Under the pieces are notes generated by a model that worked only from the letters and a program-made list of their open reading frames with translations, did not search any database and was not told the DNA's origin. Made by a program: the position numbers and the translations under genes. This document shows, one piece after another, positions 8,033 through 17,330 of a stretch of 64,000 bases of DNA. The DNA is from Allomuricauda sp. GTDB lineage: Bacteria > Bacteroidota > Bacteroidia > Flavobacteriales > Flavobacteriaceae. The stretch covers positions 1 through 64,000 of the forward strand of contig JASBTQ010000015.1 of assembly GCA_030148335.1 (NCBI GenBank), given 5' to 3'. Positions within the stretch are counted from its first letter, which is position 1, and each line of letters opens with the position of its first letter.

Positions 8033-9955
8033 TCAGTATTTATACCTTACAAAAGCCTCCATGGCCGCATAGCTGGCCAGTCCAAGGGATTGGTATTTCA
8101 GTGCCGTCTCCTTGTTTCGGTCCTCTGCCCTAACCCAAAATTCTCTAAGATCCTCTCCTTGGAACATCACCCCATCCTTTTGGGTCTGGTGGTAAAAAAT
8201 GGCCTTGCGCTTCCTGAGTACCTGCACAGGGCTCATGGGAACGGCCATCTCTATTTCATGGATCTCCCATTCGTGCCATGCACCCCTATAGAGCCACACC
8301 CAACAATCCTTCATGAATGGTTTTCCTTTCAATTCCTTCAAAGAAGCAAAAAGGGCTTCCAAACAGACTCTGTGTGTGCCATGCGGGTCGGCCAAATCCC
8401 CTGCCGCATATATCTGGTGCGGTTTGATCTTTTCAATGATATCGTTCATGATCTGGATATCCTTTTCACCGAGTGGGTTCTTTTTGATGGTACCCGTCTC
8501 ATAGAAGGGTAAATCCAAGAAATGCACCTGACTATCGGGAATGCCCATATATCTTGTGGCCCCATAGCTTTCGCTCCTTCGGATGGTCCCCTTCACCTTG
8601 CGTACAATTTCCGAATCGTAGTCTTCGGCAGTTTTTGCCTTGATCTCTTTGATGACCTCCCCAAAAATAGCGGTATGGGATATGGCATCGGCCACCTCGG
8701 CAATTTTTAGCGCCTCATGGTCGGCAACGGCAATGTTCCCAGAGGTCTGATAGGCTATATGTACTTCATGGCCTTGGGAGACCAATCTATCAAAGGTCCC
8801 TCCCATGGAGATCACATCATCATCAGGATGTGGGCTGAAGATAATTACTCTTTTTTTGGCCGGTTCGGCACGTTCAGGTCGGTTGGTATCGTCCGCATGG
8901 GGCTTGCCTCCGGGCCAACCTGTGATGGTATGCTGCAACCTGTTGAATGTCTTTATATTGATCTCATACGACGATTGCTCGGAACTCAAAAGGTCCGACA
9001 TGCCCATATCGTTATAGTCCTTGTCGGTCAATTGCAGTACGGGCTTTCCCTTTTCAATGCTGAGCCAGACCACCGCTTTGTGGGTCAGGTCGGGTGTCCA
9101 ATCGCAACTGCCCACCAACCAAGGGGTGTCTATACGGGTGAGGTGTTGGGCCGCTTCCTTATCCAGCACAAAAGTGGTATTGGGGTGTTCCTGTAAATAG
9201 GTTGCGGGAACTTCCGAGCTGACCTCCCCTTCAACGGTTTCCTTCACAATCTCGGATTTGTTCTGGCCCCAGGCCATGAGCACGATACGTTTGGCCTTTC
9301 TGATGGTCCCAATCCCCATAGTGATGGCCTTCCTCGGCACATTTTCAAGTCCTTTGAATGCGGGGGCCGCATCCACCCGGGTAATGTGGTCCAAAGTGAT
9401 GTCCCTAGTGGCCGAATTGAAGTGGGAACCCGGTTCGTTGAACCCGATATGTCCCGTACGACCTATACCCAACAACTGAAAGTCCAGTCCTCCTGCTGCC
9501 TCTATCTGTCGTTCATACTCCTTGCAATAGTCCTGCAGGTCATCCGGGGAAACGGTCCCATCCGGAATATTTACATTTCCTTCGGGAATGTCCACATGGT
9601 CGAACAAATGCTGGTGCATGAAATAATGGTAACTCTGGATGTTGTTCCGTTCCATAGGATAGTACTCATCCAGATTGAACGTGACCACATTCTTGAAACT
9701 GAGCCCCTCTTCCTTGTGCATGCGCACCAGTTCCTCATACACTCTTATGGGTGATGAGCCAGTGGCAAGACCCAGCACACAGGTTTGTCCTTTCTCCGAT
9801 TTTTCCCGTATCAATGCCGCAATTTCCAGTGCCACTTGCAAAGACCCTTCTTTTGAGTCCTCAAAGATGGCATTGTGTATTTTTTCAAACCGGGTCTCTT
9901 CAAACTGTCCCGCAGGTCTGTATGCTATCGATTTAGGTAACATTTTTGTTTCCAT
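8033..9955 (-). CDS. nagB: Glucosamine-6-phosphate deaminase fused to PIG-L-like deacetylase domain
   Basis: A 640-aa two-domain protein. Residues ~20-290 are NagB, converting glucosamine-6-phosphate to fructose-6-phosphate and ammonia: phosphate loop GLATGSSP (62-69), active-site NLDEYY (94-99) and GRTGHIGFNEPG (165-176) with the catalytic His and Glu. E. coli NagB is about 266 aa, so the rest is extra. Residues ~368-600 form a PIG-L/LmbE-like domain with the zinc motif HPDDD (376-380) and a later HGTHR motif; this superfamily hydrolyses N-acetyl groups from glucosamine derivatives. Such long NagB forms are known in Bacteroidota. It lies 18 bases downstream of a sodium:solute symporter, so import, deacetylation and deamination of an amino sugar fit together; the PIG-L substrate is inference. 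Confidence 0.9.
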   Translation of the reverse strand: METKMLPKSIAYRPAGQFEETRFEKIHNAIFEDSKEGSLQVALEIAALIREKSEKGQTCVLGLATGSSPIRVYEELVRMHKEEGLSFKNVVTFNLDEYYPMERNNIQSYHYFMHQHLFDHVDIPEGNVNIPDGTVSPDDLQDYCKEYERQIEAAGGLDFQLLGIGRTGHIGFNEPGSHFNSATRDITLDHITRVDAAPAFKGLENVPRKAITMGIGTIRKAKRIVLMAWGQNKSEIVKETVEGEVSSEVPATYLQEHPNTTFVLDKEAAQHLTRIDTPWLVGSCDWTPDLTHKAVVWLSIEKGKPVLQLTDKDYNDMGMSDLLSSEQSSYEINIKTFNRLQHTITGWPGGKPHADDTNRPERAEPAKKRVIIFSPHPDDDVISMGGTFDRLVSQGHEVHIAYQTSGNIAVADHEALKIAEVADAISHTAIFGEVIKEIKAKTAEDYDSEIVRKVKGTIRRSESYGATRYMGIPDSQVHFLDLPFYETGTIKKNPLGEKDIQIMNDIIEKIKPHQIYAAGDLADPHGTHRVCLEALFASLKELKGKPFMKDCWVWLYRGAWHEWEIHEIEMAVPMSPVQVLRKRKAIFYHQTQKDGVMFQGEDLREFWVRAEDRNKETALKYQSLGLASYAAMEAFVRYKY

Positions 9956-9973
9956 TTTCGCTTATTTATATGT

Positions 9974-11785
9974 TTAAGTTAGGGATACTTTTATTTTTTT
10001 CCATGTCATGATCAAAAAGGCGCCCGACACAACTGCGATGACCGTTAATATGGATGCTGACATCCATCGCCCATAGATCCAATACCCTGTGGCAAAAAGA
10101 ATGCTATAGATCAGCACGGTACCGACAATCATTGCCAAAATACCACTGGGAACGCTCCATTTTTTTCCAGTGTTCCATTCCACTCCCTCGGCCCTGCCTT
10201 GCTGCTCCACTTTTTTCCATCCCGGGCCTCCTGGCTCTATCTTTCTACAAAAATCGTAGAGGACCTCTTTGCTCTCGGGCGATGTGGCATAGGTAGCAAT
10301 GAGCCAAGCAACTGTTGTGACCAATACCACCATCGGGTATTCGGCCCAATCTGGCATAAGGCCAGTGTCTGTTGCAAATAGATAGTCCCCAAGGGGCGTG
10401 AGCTTGAGCACCAGTGACAGGATCCCTGAAATGAACATGGCCGTGATCTCGCTCCAGGCATTGATACGCCACCAGAACCATCTCAAAATGAAGATCAATC
10501 CTGTGCCTGCCCCGAACACCAACAATATTTCAAAAAGTTGAAGGGCATTCTGGAGCAAAAGAGCCAAGAGGGCACTCAACACCATCAAGCCAACGGTGGA
10601 TATCCTTCCCACTGCCACCAATCTTTTTTCGGATGCCTGTGGATTGACCCGCTCCTTGTAAAAATCATACACGATATAGGATGACCCCCAGTTCAACTGG
10701 GTGGAAATGGTGGACATATATGCCGCGACCAAAGAGGCCAGCACCAGCCCCAACAGACCTGTCGGGAGTTTGGTGAGCATGGCCGAATAGGCAAGATCGT
10801 GACCCAACTTATCATCCGCAACTATAGGAAACGCAGCTTGCAGGCTTTCCAAATCGGGGAAAACGACCAAAGAGGCCAAGGCCACCAATATCCATGGCCA
10901 AGGTCGCAAGGCATAGTGCATGATATTGAAGAAAAATGTGGCGCCTATGGCGTGCTTTTCGTTTTTGGCGGACAGCATCCGTTGTGCAATGTAGCCCCCA
11001 CCGCCCGGTTCCGCCCCAGGGTACCATGAACTCCACCATTGTACTGCCAATGGAATGATCAACAGGGTAATCAATGCGCTTTTGTTGTCCAGGTCAGGTA
11101 AAATGTTCAGTTTTTCCTTTACGACTTCATGGGAAAGCAATGCATCGATGCCCCCTACCTCTGGAATGTTGACCAAATAGTAAGCTGCGCCTATGGCGCC
11201 ACCCATGGCCACGAAGAAAAGGACGAAATCCGTATAGACCACTCCCTTAAAGCCTCCCACGGCACTGAAGATGACGGTGATGAGCCCTGCACTTACCACA
11301 GTCTGCCATGGTTCCAGCCCCAACATGATACCCCCTATCTTTATGGCGGCCAAGGTCACCGCAGACATGGTGATGACATTGAAGATGACCCCAAGATAAA
11401 CGGCCCTGAAGCCCCTCAAGAAACGGGCTGGCTTGCCTCCATACCTGAGTTCGTAGAACTCAAGGTCGGTATTTACGTTGGACCTTCTCCAAAGCCTGGC
11501 ATAGACAAAGACGGTCAACAGTCCCGTCAGCAGGAACGCCCACCAGACCCAGTTTCCGGATACACCATTGGTCCGGACAATGTCCGTGACCAGATTGGGG
11601 GTGTCCGTGGAAAAGGTCGTGGCGACCATGGAAATTCCCAATAGCCACCAAGGCATGGTCCTTCCTGAAAGGAAATATTCCGCACTGCTCTTTCCAGAGC
11701 TTTTGGACACGTAGAGGCCTATGCTCAGGGTGATGGCAAAAAAGCCAAAAATGATCACATAGTCCAAAGTATTTAATGATATCAT
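9974..11785 (-). CDS. Sodium:solute symporter (SSS family)
   Basis: A 603-aa inner-membrane transporter with about 13-15 hydrophobic helices starting at residue ~7 (LDYVIIFGFFAITLSIGLYV). The early motif STDTPNLVTD and the internal GGFKGVVYTD segment are typical of the SSS/SLC5 family, which couples sodium entry to uptake of sugars and other organic solutes. It is 18 bases upstream of the nagB-PIG-L fusion and downstream of the SusCD pair, so an amino sugar or short amino-sugar oligomer is the likely cargo (inference from context). ATG at 11785 starts directly ahead of the first helix. Confidence 0.88.
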   Translation of the reverse strand: MISLNTLDYVIIFGFFAITLSIGLYVSKSSGKSSAEYFLSGRTMPWWLLGISMVATTFSTDTPNLVTDIVRTNGVSGNWVWWAFLLTGLLTVFVYARLWRRSNVNTDLEFYELRYGGKPARFLRGFRAVYLGVIFNVITMSAVTLAAIKIGGIMLGLEPWQTVVSAGLITVIFSAVGGFKGVVYTDFVLFFVAMGGAIGAAYYLVNIPEVGGIDALLSHEVVKEKLNILPDLDNKSALITLLIIPLAVQWWSSWYPGAEPGGGGYIAQRMLSAKNEKHAIGATFFFNIMHYALRPWPWILVALASLVVFPDLESLQAAFPIVADDKLGHDLAYSAMLTKLPTGLLGLVLASLVAAYMSTISTQLNWGSSYIVYDFYKERVNPQASEKRLVAVGRISTVGLMVLSALLALLLQNALQLFEILLVFGAGTGLIFILRWFWWRINAWSEITAMFISGILSLVLKLTPLGDYLFATDTGLMPDWAEYPMVVLVTTVAWLIATYATSPESKEVLYDFCRKIEPGGPGWKKVEQQGRAEGVEWNTGKKWSVPSGILAMIVGTVLIYSILFATGYWIYGRWMSASILTVIAVVSGAFLIMTWKKIKVSLT

Positions 11786-11800
11786 AGGTTTGGTTTAGAG

Positions 11801-12075
11801 TCAGTTGGTTATATTAAGAAATTCGGTACACATCTTCAACAAATTTCGACATTGGATAGCACAGGGCAACCAAGGGACGTCGTTATCCCTACTTTCAACT
11901 TCTGGTTTTTCAATGCGTCCACGAACAATATCCATTTGTTCCACTGGTCCCGTGCGATTTGTTCCTTTGAGTGTGCGGGACCTATGCAACCCAGTGGATG
12001 GATCTCTTCGCCATTGGCACGCGACACACCAATAGAAATCAAAAGAACGAGGACTGGATATTGGAACTTTTGCAT
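11801..12075 (-). pseudogene. Possible decayed secreted-protein gene between susD and the symporter
   Basis: From ATG at 12075 a 79-residue frame begins with a plausible signal peptide (MQKFQYPVLVLLISIGVSRA, then NGEE) and stops at 11836. A second frame ending at 11801 also looks protein-like over the same stretch (residues such as VEQMDIVRGRIEKPEVESRD). Two overlapping frames with protein-like composition, neither complete, suggest a frameshifted remnant, but a genuine 79-aa secreted protein is possible. It follows the strong terminator at 12102-12138. I do not recognise either reading. The rest of this 400-base gap holds only the terminator. Confidence 0.3.
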
Positions 12076-12101
12076 TGGTTGTTCAACTATTGTTGCAATG
12101 T

Positions 12102-12138
12102 AAAAAAAAGTAAAGGAAGAATAATTTCTTCCTTTACT
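12102..12138 (-). terminator. Strong intrinsic terminator after susD
   Basis: On the minus strand a perfect 13-bp stem (arms 12126-12138 and 12109-12121, loop 12122-12125) is followed by a run of at least seven T. It lies 48 bases past the susD stop, so susCD transcripts should mostly end here and the symporter and nagB genes depend on read-through or their own promoter. Confidence 0.85.
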
Positions 12139-12185
12139 CAAATTAACTATAAATAAAACTAACTCAACTATCGATTGTGTAATCA

Positions 12186-13724
12186 TTATTCAACATCCCA
12201 CCATACACGAGTGGTCAACAAGTCTGGTCCCTGTCTGGAAATAGCCTCGTTATAGTTCTGCGGATTGTTCACCTGCTCGCTCTCAGAGTAGGTCAACCTT
12301 CTTGGGATTGTACCATTGGTAACATTTCCAGGGTAATTAACTGGTACTAAAACAGGGAAACCTGTTCTTCTCCAGTTGGAGAATGCCTCATATTCATTTA
12401 AGAATGTAGCTGCCCAATATTGTGTATTGATTTGTTCCAACGCATTGCCTGGGTCATATGGATTATTGGTCAAATAGTCATCAATATCCGAAGAAGCAAT
12501 AATACCTCCATCGCCATACATGGCAAGCATTTCCATAGCGGCCCTTACACCATTGTTATAATGGGTTTCTGCATCACCCGACAGACCCCATCTTACATTG
12601 GCTTCTGCAAGCATGAACTCTACTTCGGCATATGTTTGGAAAAACATAGGATCATCAAGGCCAGTCACCAACATTCTATTTGGTTCTGTATAGGCTTGAA
12701 TATTTGTTTCTCCTGTATTATCTTCCAAAAGACCTGCATCCAGGCCATTAGGAAGACCTTTTTGTTCCAATGGATCCAATCGCTCTTCGGTAGTCCTTAA
12801 AATAGCATTTCCTCCTCCATCAGTTTCTCCGGTATTCTCAGGCAGTGATCCCAAAACAGTCAATCTCGGATCGTTACTGTTCAACATGAAGTCAACAAAT
12901 GTTTTGCTCAATCTGGGACTATTATCTGCCAGAAAGACCTCCCCATTACCATTTTGATTGATTCCTTCGGGTCCATTGGTATGGGGCACGTAGAAGATGT
13001 CCGCATTGGACTCCATAACACCACCGTTGATGGCCTTTGTTACCCACTCCTGTGCTCCAGCGGGATCCACTTTAATCAAACGAAAGCCCAAACGGAGCAT
13101 AAGAGAGTAAGCCAACCTTTTCCATTTGGCCTGATCACCTCCATAAATGATATCGGCGGAACCAAAACCAGAAGTGCCGGAACCCAAAGCTGCTGCAGAC
13201 TCTTCCAATTCCTTTAGCATGTCTGCATAAATTTCACTTTGTGGGTCATACTTAGGTTGAAAAACTCCATCTATCACAGCCTTACCAGCTTCACTATAAG
13301 GAATGTCTCCGTAGAGATCTGTCAACCTGGAATAGGCAAACACGCGCAGAATACGTGTGATGGACTTCATTTCATCGGGCCCACCTTCAGTTTCCAATTG
13401 CAAGAGCATATCTTCGACCTGCTTGACAACTCCTGTATAATATCTATCCATGAGGGAAGAAGCGTACCCCCTGTTCCAAGTGTATTTGTCTCCAGACCAA
13501 TAGCCCGCAATTGTTGCCATATGCTGCATCATTGTGGATTGGTATATCAGATTGGCCCTCCAGTTGTCATAACGCTCACTGGAGGCCAACAGTATTGCAG
13601 TTGTCAGTTTCGTGGATACATCTACCTGAACCGGCTTTGTAGGATTAATATTAACCTCCTCAAATCCTTTGTCGCAAGCACCAAGTATGAATAGAAACAG
13701 TATTAAATAAATTGATTTTTTCAT
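12186..13724 (-). CDS. SusD/RagB family nutrient-binding outer-membrane lipoprotein
   Basis: A 512-aa surface lipoprotein. The signal MKKSIYLILFLFILGAC has a lipobox cysteine at residue 17, followed by the usual DKGFEEVNINPT segment. Helical repeats in the middle (WRANLIYQSTMMQHMATIAG, AKWKRLAYSLMLRLGFRL) and the C-terminal LTYSESEQVNNPQNY segment match the SusD-like group 2 type. It acts as the lid and glycan-capturing partner of the SusC transporter encoded 11 bases upstream. The length is normal for the family. The preferred glycan is not evident from sequence; downstream amino-sugar genes hint at a GlcNAc-containing polymer. Confidence 0.92.
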   Translation of the reverse strand: MKKSIYLILFLFILGACDKGFEEVNINPTKPVQVDVSTKLTTAILLASSERYDNWRANLIYQSTMMQHMATIAGYWSGDKYTWNRGYASSLMDRYYTGVVKQVEDMLLQLETEGGPDEMKSITRILRVFAYSRLTDLYGDIPYSEAGKAVIDGVFQPKYDPQSEIYADMLKELEESAAALGSGTSGFGSADIIYGGDQAKWKRLAYSLMLRLGFRLIKVDPAGAQEWVTKAINGGVMESNADIFYVPHTNGPEGINQNGNGEVFLADNSPRLSKTFVDFMLNSNDPRLTVLGSLPENTGETDGGGNAILRTTEERLDPLEQKGLPNGLDAGLLEDNTGETNIQAYTEPNRMLVTGLDDPMFFQTYAEVEFMLAEANVRWGLSGDAETHYNNGVRAAMEMLAMYGDGGIIASSDIDDYLTNNPYDPGNALEQINTQYWAATFLNEYEAFSNWRRTGFPVLVPVNYPGNVTNGTIPRRLTYSESEQVNNPQNYNEAISRQGPDLLTTRVWWDVE

Positions 13725-13735
13725 AATTATCTTTT

Positions 13736-16700
13736 TTAAAACTTAATGTTGCAGCTTACTCCATAACTTCTGGTCGATGGTACCCCGAAATATTCAAGTC
13801 CTTGTGAATTTCCTGCATTGTATGCACTCTCAGGATCCACGTTGTCTATACCTCTTTTGATATAGAAAAGGTTTTGTCCAATCAAGCTCACTGTGACACT
13901 GTTCAAAAAGGTCTTGTCCAATATTTTGCTAGGAAGTGTGTAGCCAAGGCTAATTTGTCTAAACTTGATGAAATCAGCATCCTCAACAAAGTATTCTGCA
14001 ATATCGTTTACTCGTCCATAATAGGTTTCCAAATTTTCAGGGGCTACAGTCGTTGTAAACGAACTGCCCGAACCTGATTCTTCATTAAATGTTGAGCCAT
14101 CAATTCCAGTGACACTCAATCCATTTTCCCTACCATTAAGAGTCTCTTTATGCAATCCTGTTCCATAGGCCACGGTATTGGTTCCCGAAAAAATCTGTCC
14201 ACCAAATTTTGCGTCGATCAAAAAGTTCAAATTAAAATTCTTGTAGCGGAATGTATTCGTGAAACCTACTTGCCATGGTGGCACACCTTCACCGAGAATT
14301 TTTCTCTGTCCTTGTCTGGGTATTGGGACACCTTGTCCATCAATATCGTATACAATATTGCCTTCGTTGTCCCTTACAAAAGAAGTTCCAAAAATGACAC
14401 CATACGGTTGGCCCACAACATGGGAAATATTCACATTTTGTGTCCTAGGTTCATCCAAGGTTACGTTACCGCCTTCTGGATTTGTAGCGGTTACCATACC
14501 TTCATTGAAAGTCATGTTAACCGAAGTTGTCCAATCAAAATTTGCCGTTTTTACAGGAGTTCCTGAAAGCAACACTTCAACCCCCTTGTTCTCAATCTTA
14601 CCAAGGTTTGCTGTTGCGCTGCTATATCCTGAAGTGATGGAAGTGGTCACATTTACAATATCATCGGTTGTTTCATTGGCATAGTATGCCAAATCCAAAG
14701 ACAATCTATTTCCGAAAAATCTGGCATCCATTCCAAATTCAACCTCTGTTTTGTTCCATGGTACTAGATTCACATTTGGTACCGTAGAACCAGTTACCCG
14801 TCCCAAAGGTTGACTCAAATGTCCCTGGCCAAAAATCTCATAGGTCAAAGCCAATTGGTAGGCAGAATCTGCGCCACCAGCTATTTGGGCATATCCTCCA
14901 CGAACTTTCAGGAAATCTATGCTTGTTGGCATTTCAAACATATCGGAAAGAATCAAACTTGCGTTGATCGATGAATAAAAATCATTGTTGGGAGCTGTTT
15001 TGCCAGGAAAAGAGAGAGTAGAAAACCAGTCATTTCTTCCTGTAAAGGTCAAATAGGCATAATTATTATAGGATAATTCCACTGACCCATAGAGTGAACC
15101 AATTTCTCTCTTATTATAGTCCCTGGTCCTACCTTGATTGGACAAGTTGGCAACGTCCTCAAGACCTGGTACGATGAACTGCGAACCATCCAATCTTAGG
15201 CTTTCAAACTCAATCGAGTTTTTATTAGCCCCAAAAAATGCAGATATTCCGAAAGACTCTGTAATATCCTTATCAATCCCTAACATGATGTCGGAATCTA
15301 TTTGTGAATATCTTCGCTCTTCTTCGTTCATGGCACCAAGTGGAATATATGCGGTTCCCCATGGCTCTACTGCGGTGGCCTTTCTTGTATAGTGATCCAC
15401 TCCTACTCTACCAGTAAGGTACAACCAATCAAAAATATTGTAGCGAAGGGATGCTGAAGCTATAATCCTATTCTTGGTATCCTCATTTCTAAAATTATAT
15501 GCTGCCCAATATGGGTTTTGGGAATAGATATTATCTGAATACATTGTTTCCGTTCCGTCTTCATTTGCACCGGGGCTCAACGTCCTAACATCAACGTTAG
15601 GAGAAAGAAGTCCCACCGTAAAATTGGCATTACCTGGTGCATCAGAAAGACGAGGCCTGTTCATTACATCTTCAATAATATACTTTGCACTGATCTGCGC
15701 AGTAAGCTTCTCATTCAAGATGGAGCCCACATTGAGAGAGAATGTTTTTCTATTCAATCCTGAATTAGGTATAATATCCTCATTGGTCAGATCTGAGGCC
15801 GAAAACCTAAAGTTTAAGTCATCCGACCCGCTGGAAAGTGCTATTGTATTGATGAAAGTAGAACCTGTTCTGTAAAAATGGTCATAATTACTGCCAACAT
15901 ACGAATAAGGTCTTTCGACCCCATCCCATTGTACTACCGGAGAACCATTCAATCTACCTCCCCATGAGGAATTTCCGAAAGCCAATGCTTCAGCTTGTGA
16001 AGTTGGTACCTCTCCAAATCTACCTTGACCGTATTCAGTCTGAAAATCAATGATATCAGTATTGACCCTGTCAAATTGGGCAGAAGTACTGAATTCAACG
16101 CCAAAACCTTTTTGGCCCTTACCACTTTTAGTAGTGATCAAGATTACACCATTACCACCTCTGGAACCGTATAAAGCAGTAGCCGAACCACCCTTGAGTA
16201 CCGATATGGAAGCAATATCGTCTGGGTTGATACTGGAGATACCATCCCCACCATCACTACCGCCCCACAGGGAAGCAGCACCATTGTTATCGTTTCCAAT
16301 AGGGATACCATCTACAACGTACAAGGGTTGGTTATTTCCTGTTAAAGTACTATTACCCCTAATGATAACTCTACTGGAACCACCTGCTCCAGTTGCATTT
16401 TGGGTAATGTTCACCCCTGCAATCTTACCTTGGAGCGCATTGATTGCATTCGGTGTCTTTACCGTAGAAATTTCCTCGCCACCAACTTCTGTGAGCGAAT
16501 ATCCCAGAGCTTTAGTCTCTTTTCTGATACCCAATGCCGTAACAACTACCTCTCCCAGTTGTTGTGCATCTTCCCTCATGGTCAAATTGATGGTCGACCT
16601 ACCATTGATGGCCATTTCCACCGTCTCCATCCCCAAAGAGGAGAAGACCAATGTCGCATTACCATCAGAAACTGTGATACTGTAATTTCCATCGAAATCG

Positions 16701-16858
16701 CTGGAAACACCATTACTGGTTCCCTTTTCAACAATGCTGACGCCGGGCAGCGGAACGCCCGACTCGTCAGAAACCGTTCCAGTAATTGTCTGTGCCATAA
16801 CTCCCTGAACGGAGAGCAGAACAGCAAAAACAAATACAAACTTGAGTTTTTGAATCAT
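13736..16858 (-). CDS. SusC/RagA family TonB-linked outer-membrane transporter
   Basis: A 1040-aa TonB-dependent transporter. The start is ATG at 16858 (MIQKLKFVFVFAVLL); the open frame extends 37 codons upstream but would bury the signal peptide, which ends at VMAQ. Domains: carboxypeptidase-regulatory-like domain (ITGTVSDESGVPLPGVSIV, residues ~22-105), plug (~115-250, with the SusC signature PLYVVDGIPIG) and a large beta-barrel to the C-terminal SYGVSCNIKF. It imports oligosaccharides captured by the SusD partner 11 bases downstream. About 470 bases of non-coding DNA precede it, which probably hold its promoter and leader. Confidence 0.95.
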   Translation of the reverse strand: MIQKLKFVFVFAVLLSVQGVMAQTITGTVSDESGVPLPGVSIVEKGTSNGVSSDFDGNYSITVSDGNATLVFSSLGMETVEMAINGRSTINLTMREDAQQLGEVVVTALGIRKETKALGYSLTEVGGEEISTVKTPNAINALQGKIAGVNITQNATGAGGSSRVIIRGNSTLTGNNQPLYVVDGIPIGNDNNGAASLWGGSDGGDGISSINPDDIASISVLKGGSATALYGSRGGNGVILITTKSGKGQKGFGVEFSTSAQFDRVNTDIIDFQTEYGQGRFGEVPTSQAEALAFGNSSWGGRLNGSPVVQWDGVERPYSYVGSNYDHFYRTGSTFINTIALSSGSDDLNFRFSASDLTNEDIIPNSGLNRKTFSLNVGSILNEKLTAQISAKYIIEDVMNRPRLSDAPGNANFTVGLLSPNVDVRTLSPGANEDGTETMYSDNIYSQNPYWAAYNFRNEDTKNRIIASASLRYNIFDWLYLTGRVGVDHYTRKATAVEPWGTAYIPLGAMNEEERRYSQIDSDIMLGIDKDITESFGISAFFGANKNSIEFESLRLDGSQFIVPGLEDVANLSNQGRTRDYNKREIGSLYGSVELSYNNYAYLTFTGRNDWFSTLSFPGKTAPNNDFYSSINASLILSDMFEMPTSIDFLKVRGGYAQIAGGADSAYQLALTYEIFGQGHLSQPLGRVTGSTVPNVNLVPWNKTEVEFGMDARFFGNRLSLDLAYYANETTDDIVNVTTSITSGYSSATANLGKIENKGVEVLLSGTPVKTANFDWTTSVNMTFNEGMVTATNPEGGNVTLDEPRTQNVNISHVVGQPYGVIFGTSFVRDNEGNIVYDIDGQGVPIPRQGQRKILGEGVPPWQVGFTNTFRYKNFNLNFLIDAKFGGQIFSGTNTVAYGTGLHKETLNGRENGLSVTGIDGSTFNEESGSGSSFTTTVAPENLETYYGRVNDIAEYFVEDADFIKFRQISLGYTLPSKILDKTFLNSVTVSLIGQNLFYIKRGIDNVDPESAYNAGNSQGLEYFGVPSTRSYGVSCNIKF

Positions 16859-17330
16859 GTTAGTTTTTTTGATAGTTAGTAATTTTGATTCGCATGTTAA
16901 TTTTACGTTAACATAACTAGGTGAAAATCCTCTTTTGTTAAGGACTTCTAAAAAAATTTCGACCAACAACAGACGTGAAAAGCCGAAGGGTGGTTTTGAT
17001 TCTTAAAACAGAAAAGAAGGAGACCCCAATACTAAAAACACCAATATAATGGAGGGTTGGCTGCAAAACTCATCATAAAATATAGTGTAGCAACCACACA
17101 TCCAAAATTCACTGTTAATGGATTTTCCCACATCATTAACAAAAGATATGGACTGATTGAAACTCTTGGAATAGCGGTAAATGAAACTGACCGATATTGA
17201 AGAACATCGGCCAGCTTACTTGCAATTAACTAAATTAAAATGTATTGGTATAAGTTGCTTATTTGAATTTATTCCATTTGTCCGACAACATGAAACCGTA
17301 CTACTACTTCCGATGGTTGGGCACCATATT
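16859..17330. other. Non-coding region upstream of susC
   Basis: A 472-base gap between the GHL10 gene and susC, both on the minus strand. I find no ORF with protein-like composition and no exact TAnnTTTG promoter on the minus strand. A minor hairpin (ATGGT-TGGGC-ACCAT, 17313-17327) lies just after the GHL10 stop, without a T-run. The length suggests a regulated promoter and a long leader for susC, the usual site of control in such loci. Confidence 0.5.

Noticed and set aside
16859..16969. 37-codon N-terminal extension of susC
   Set aside because: It would put a charged segment ahead of a clean signal peptide; ATG at 16858 is better.
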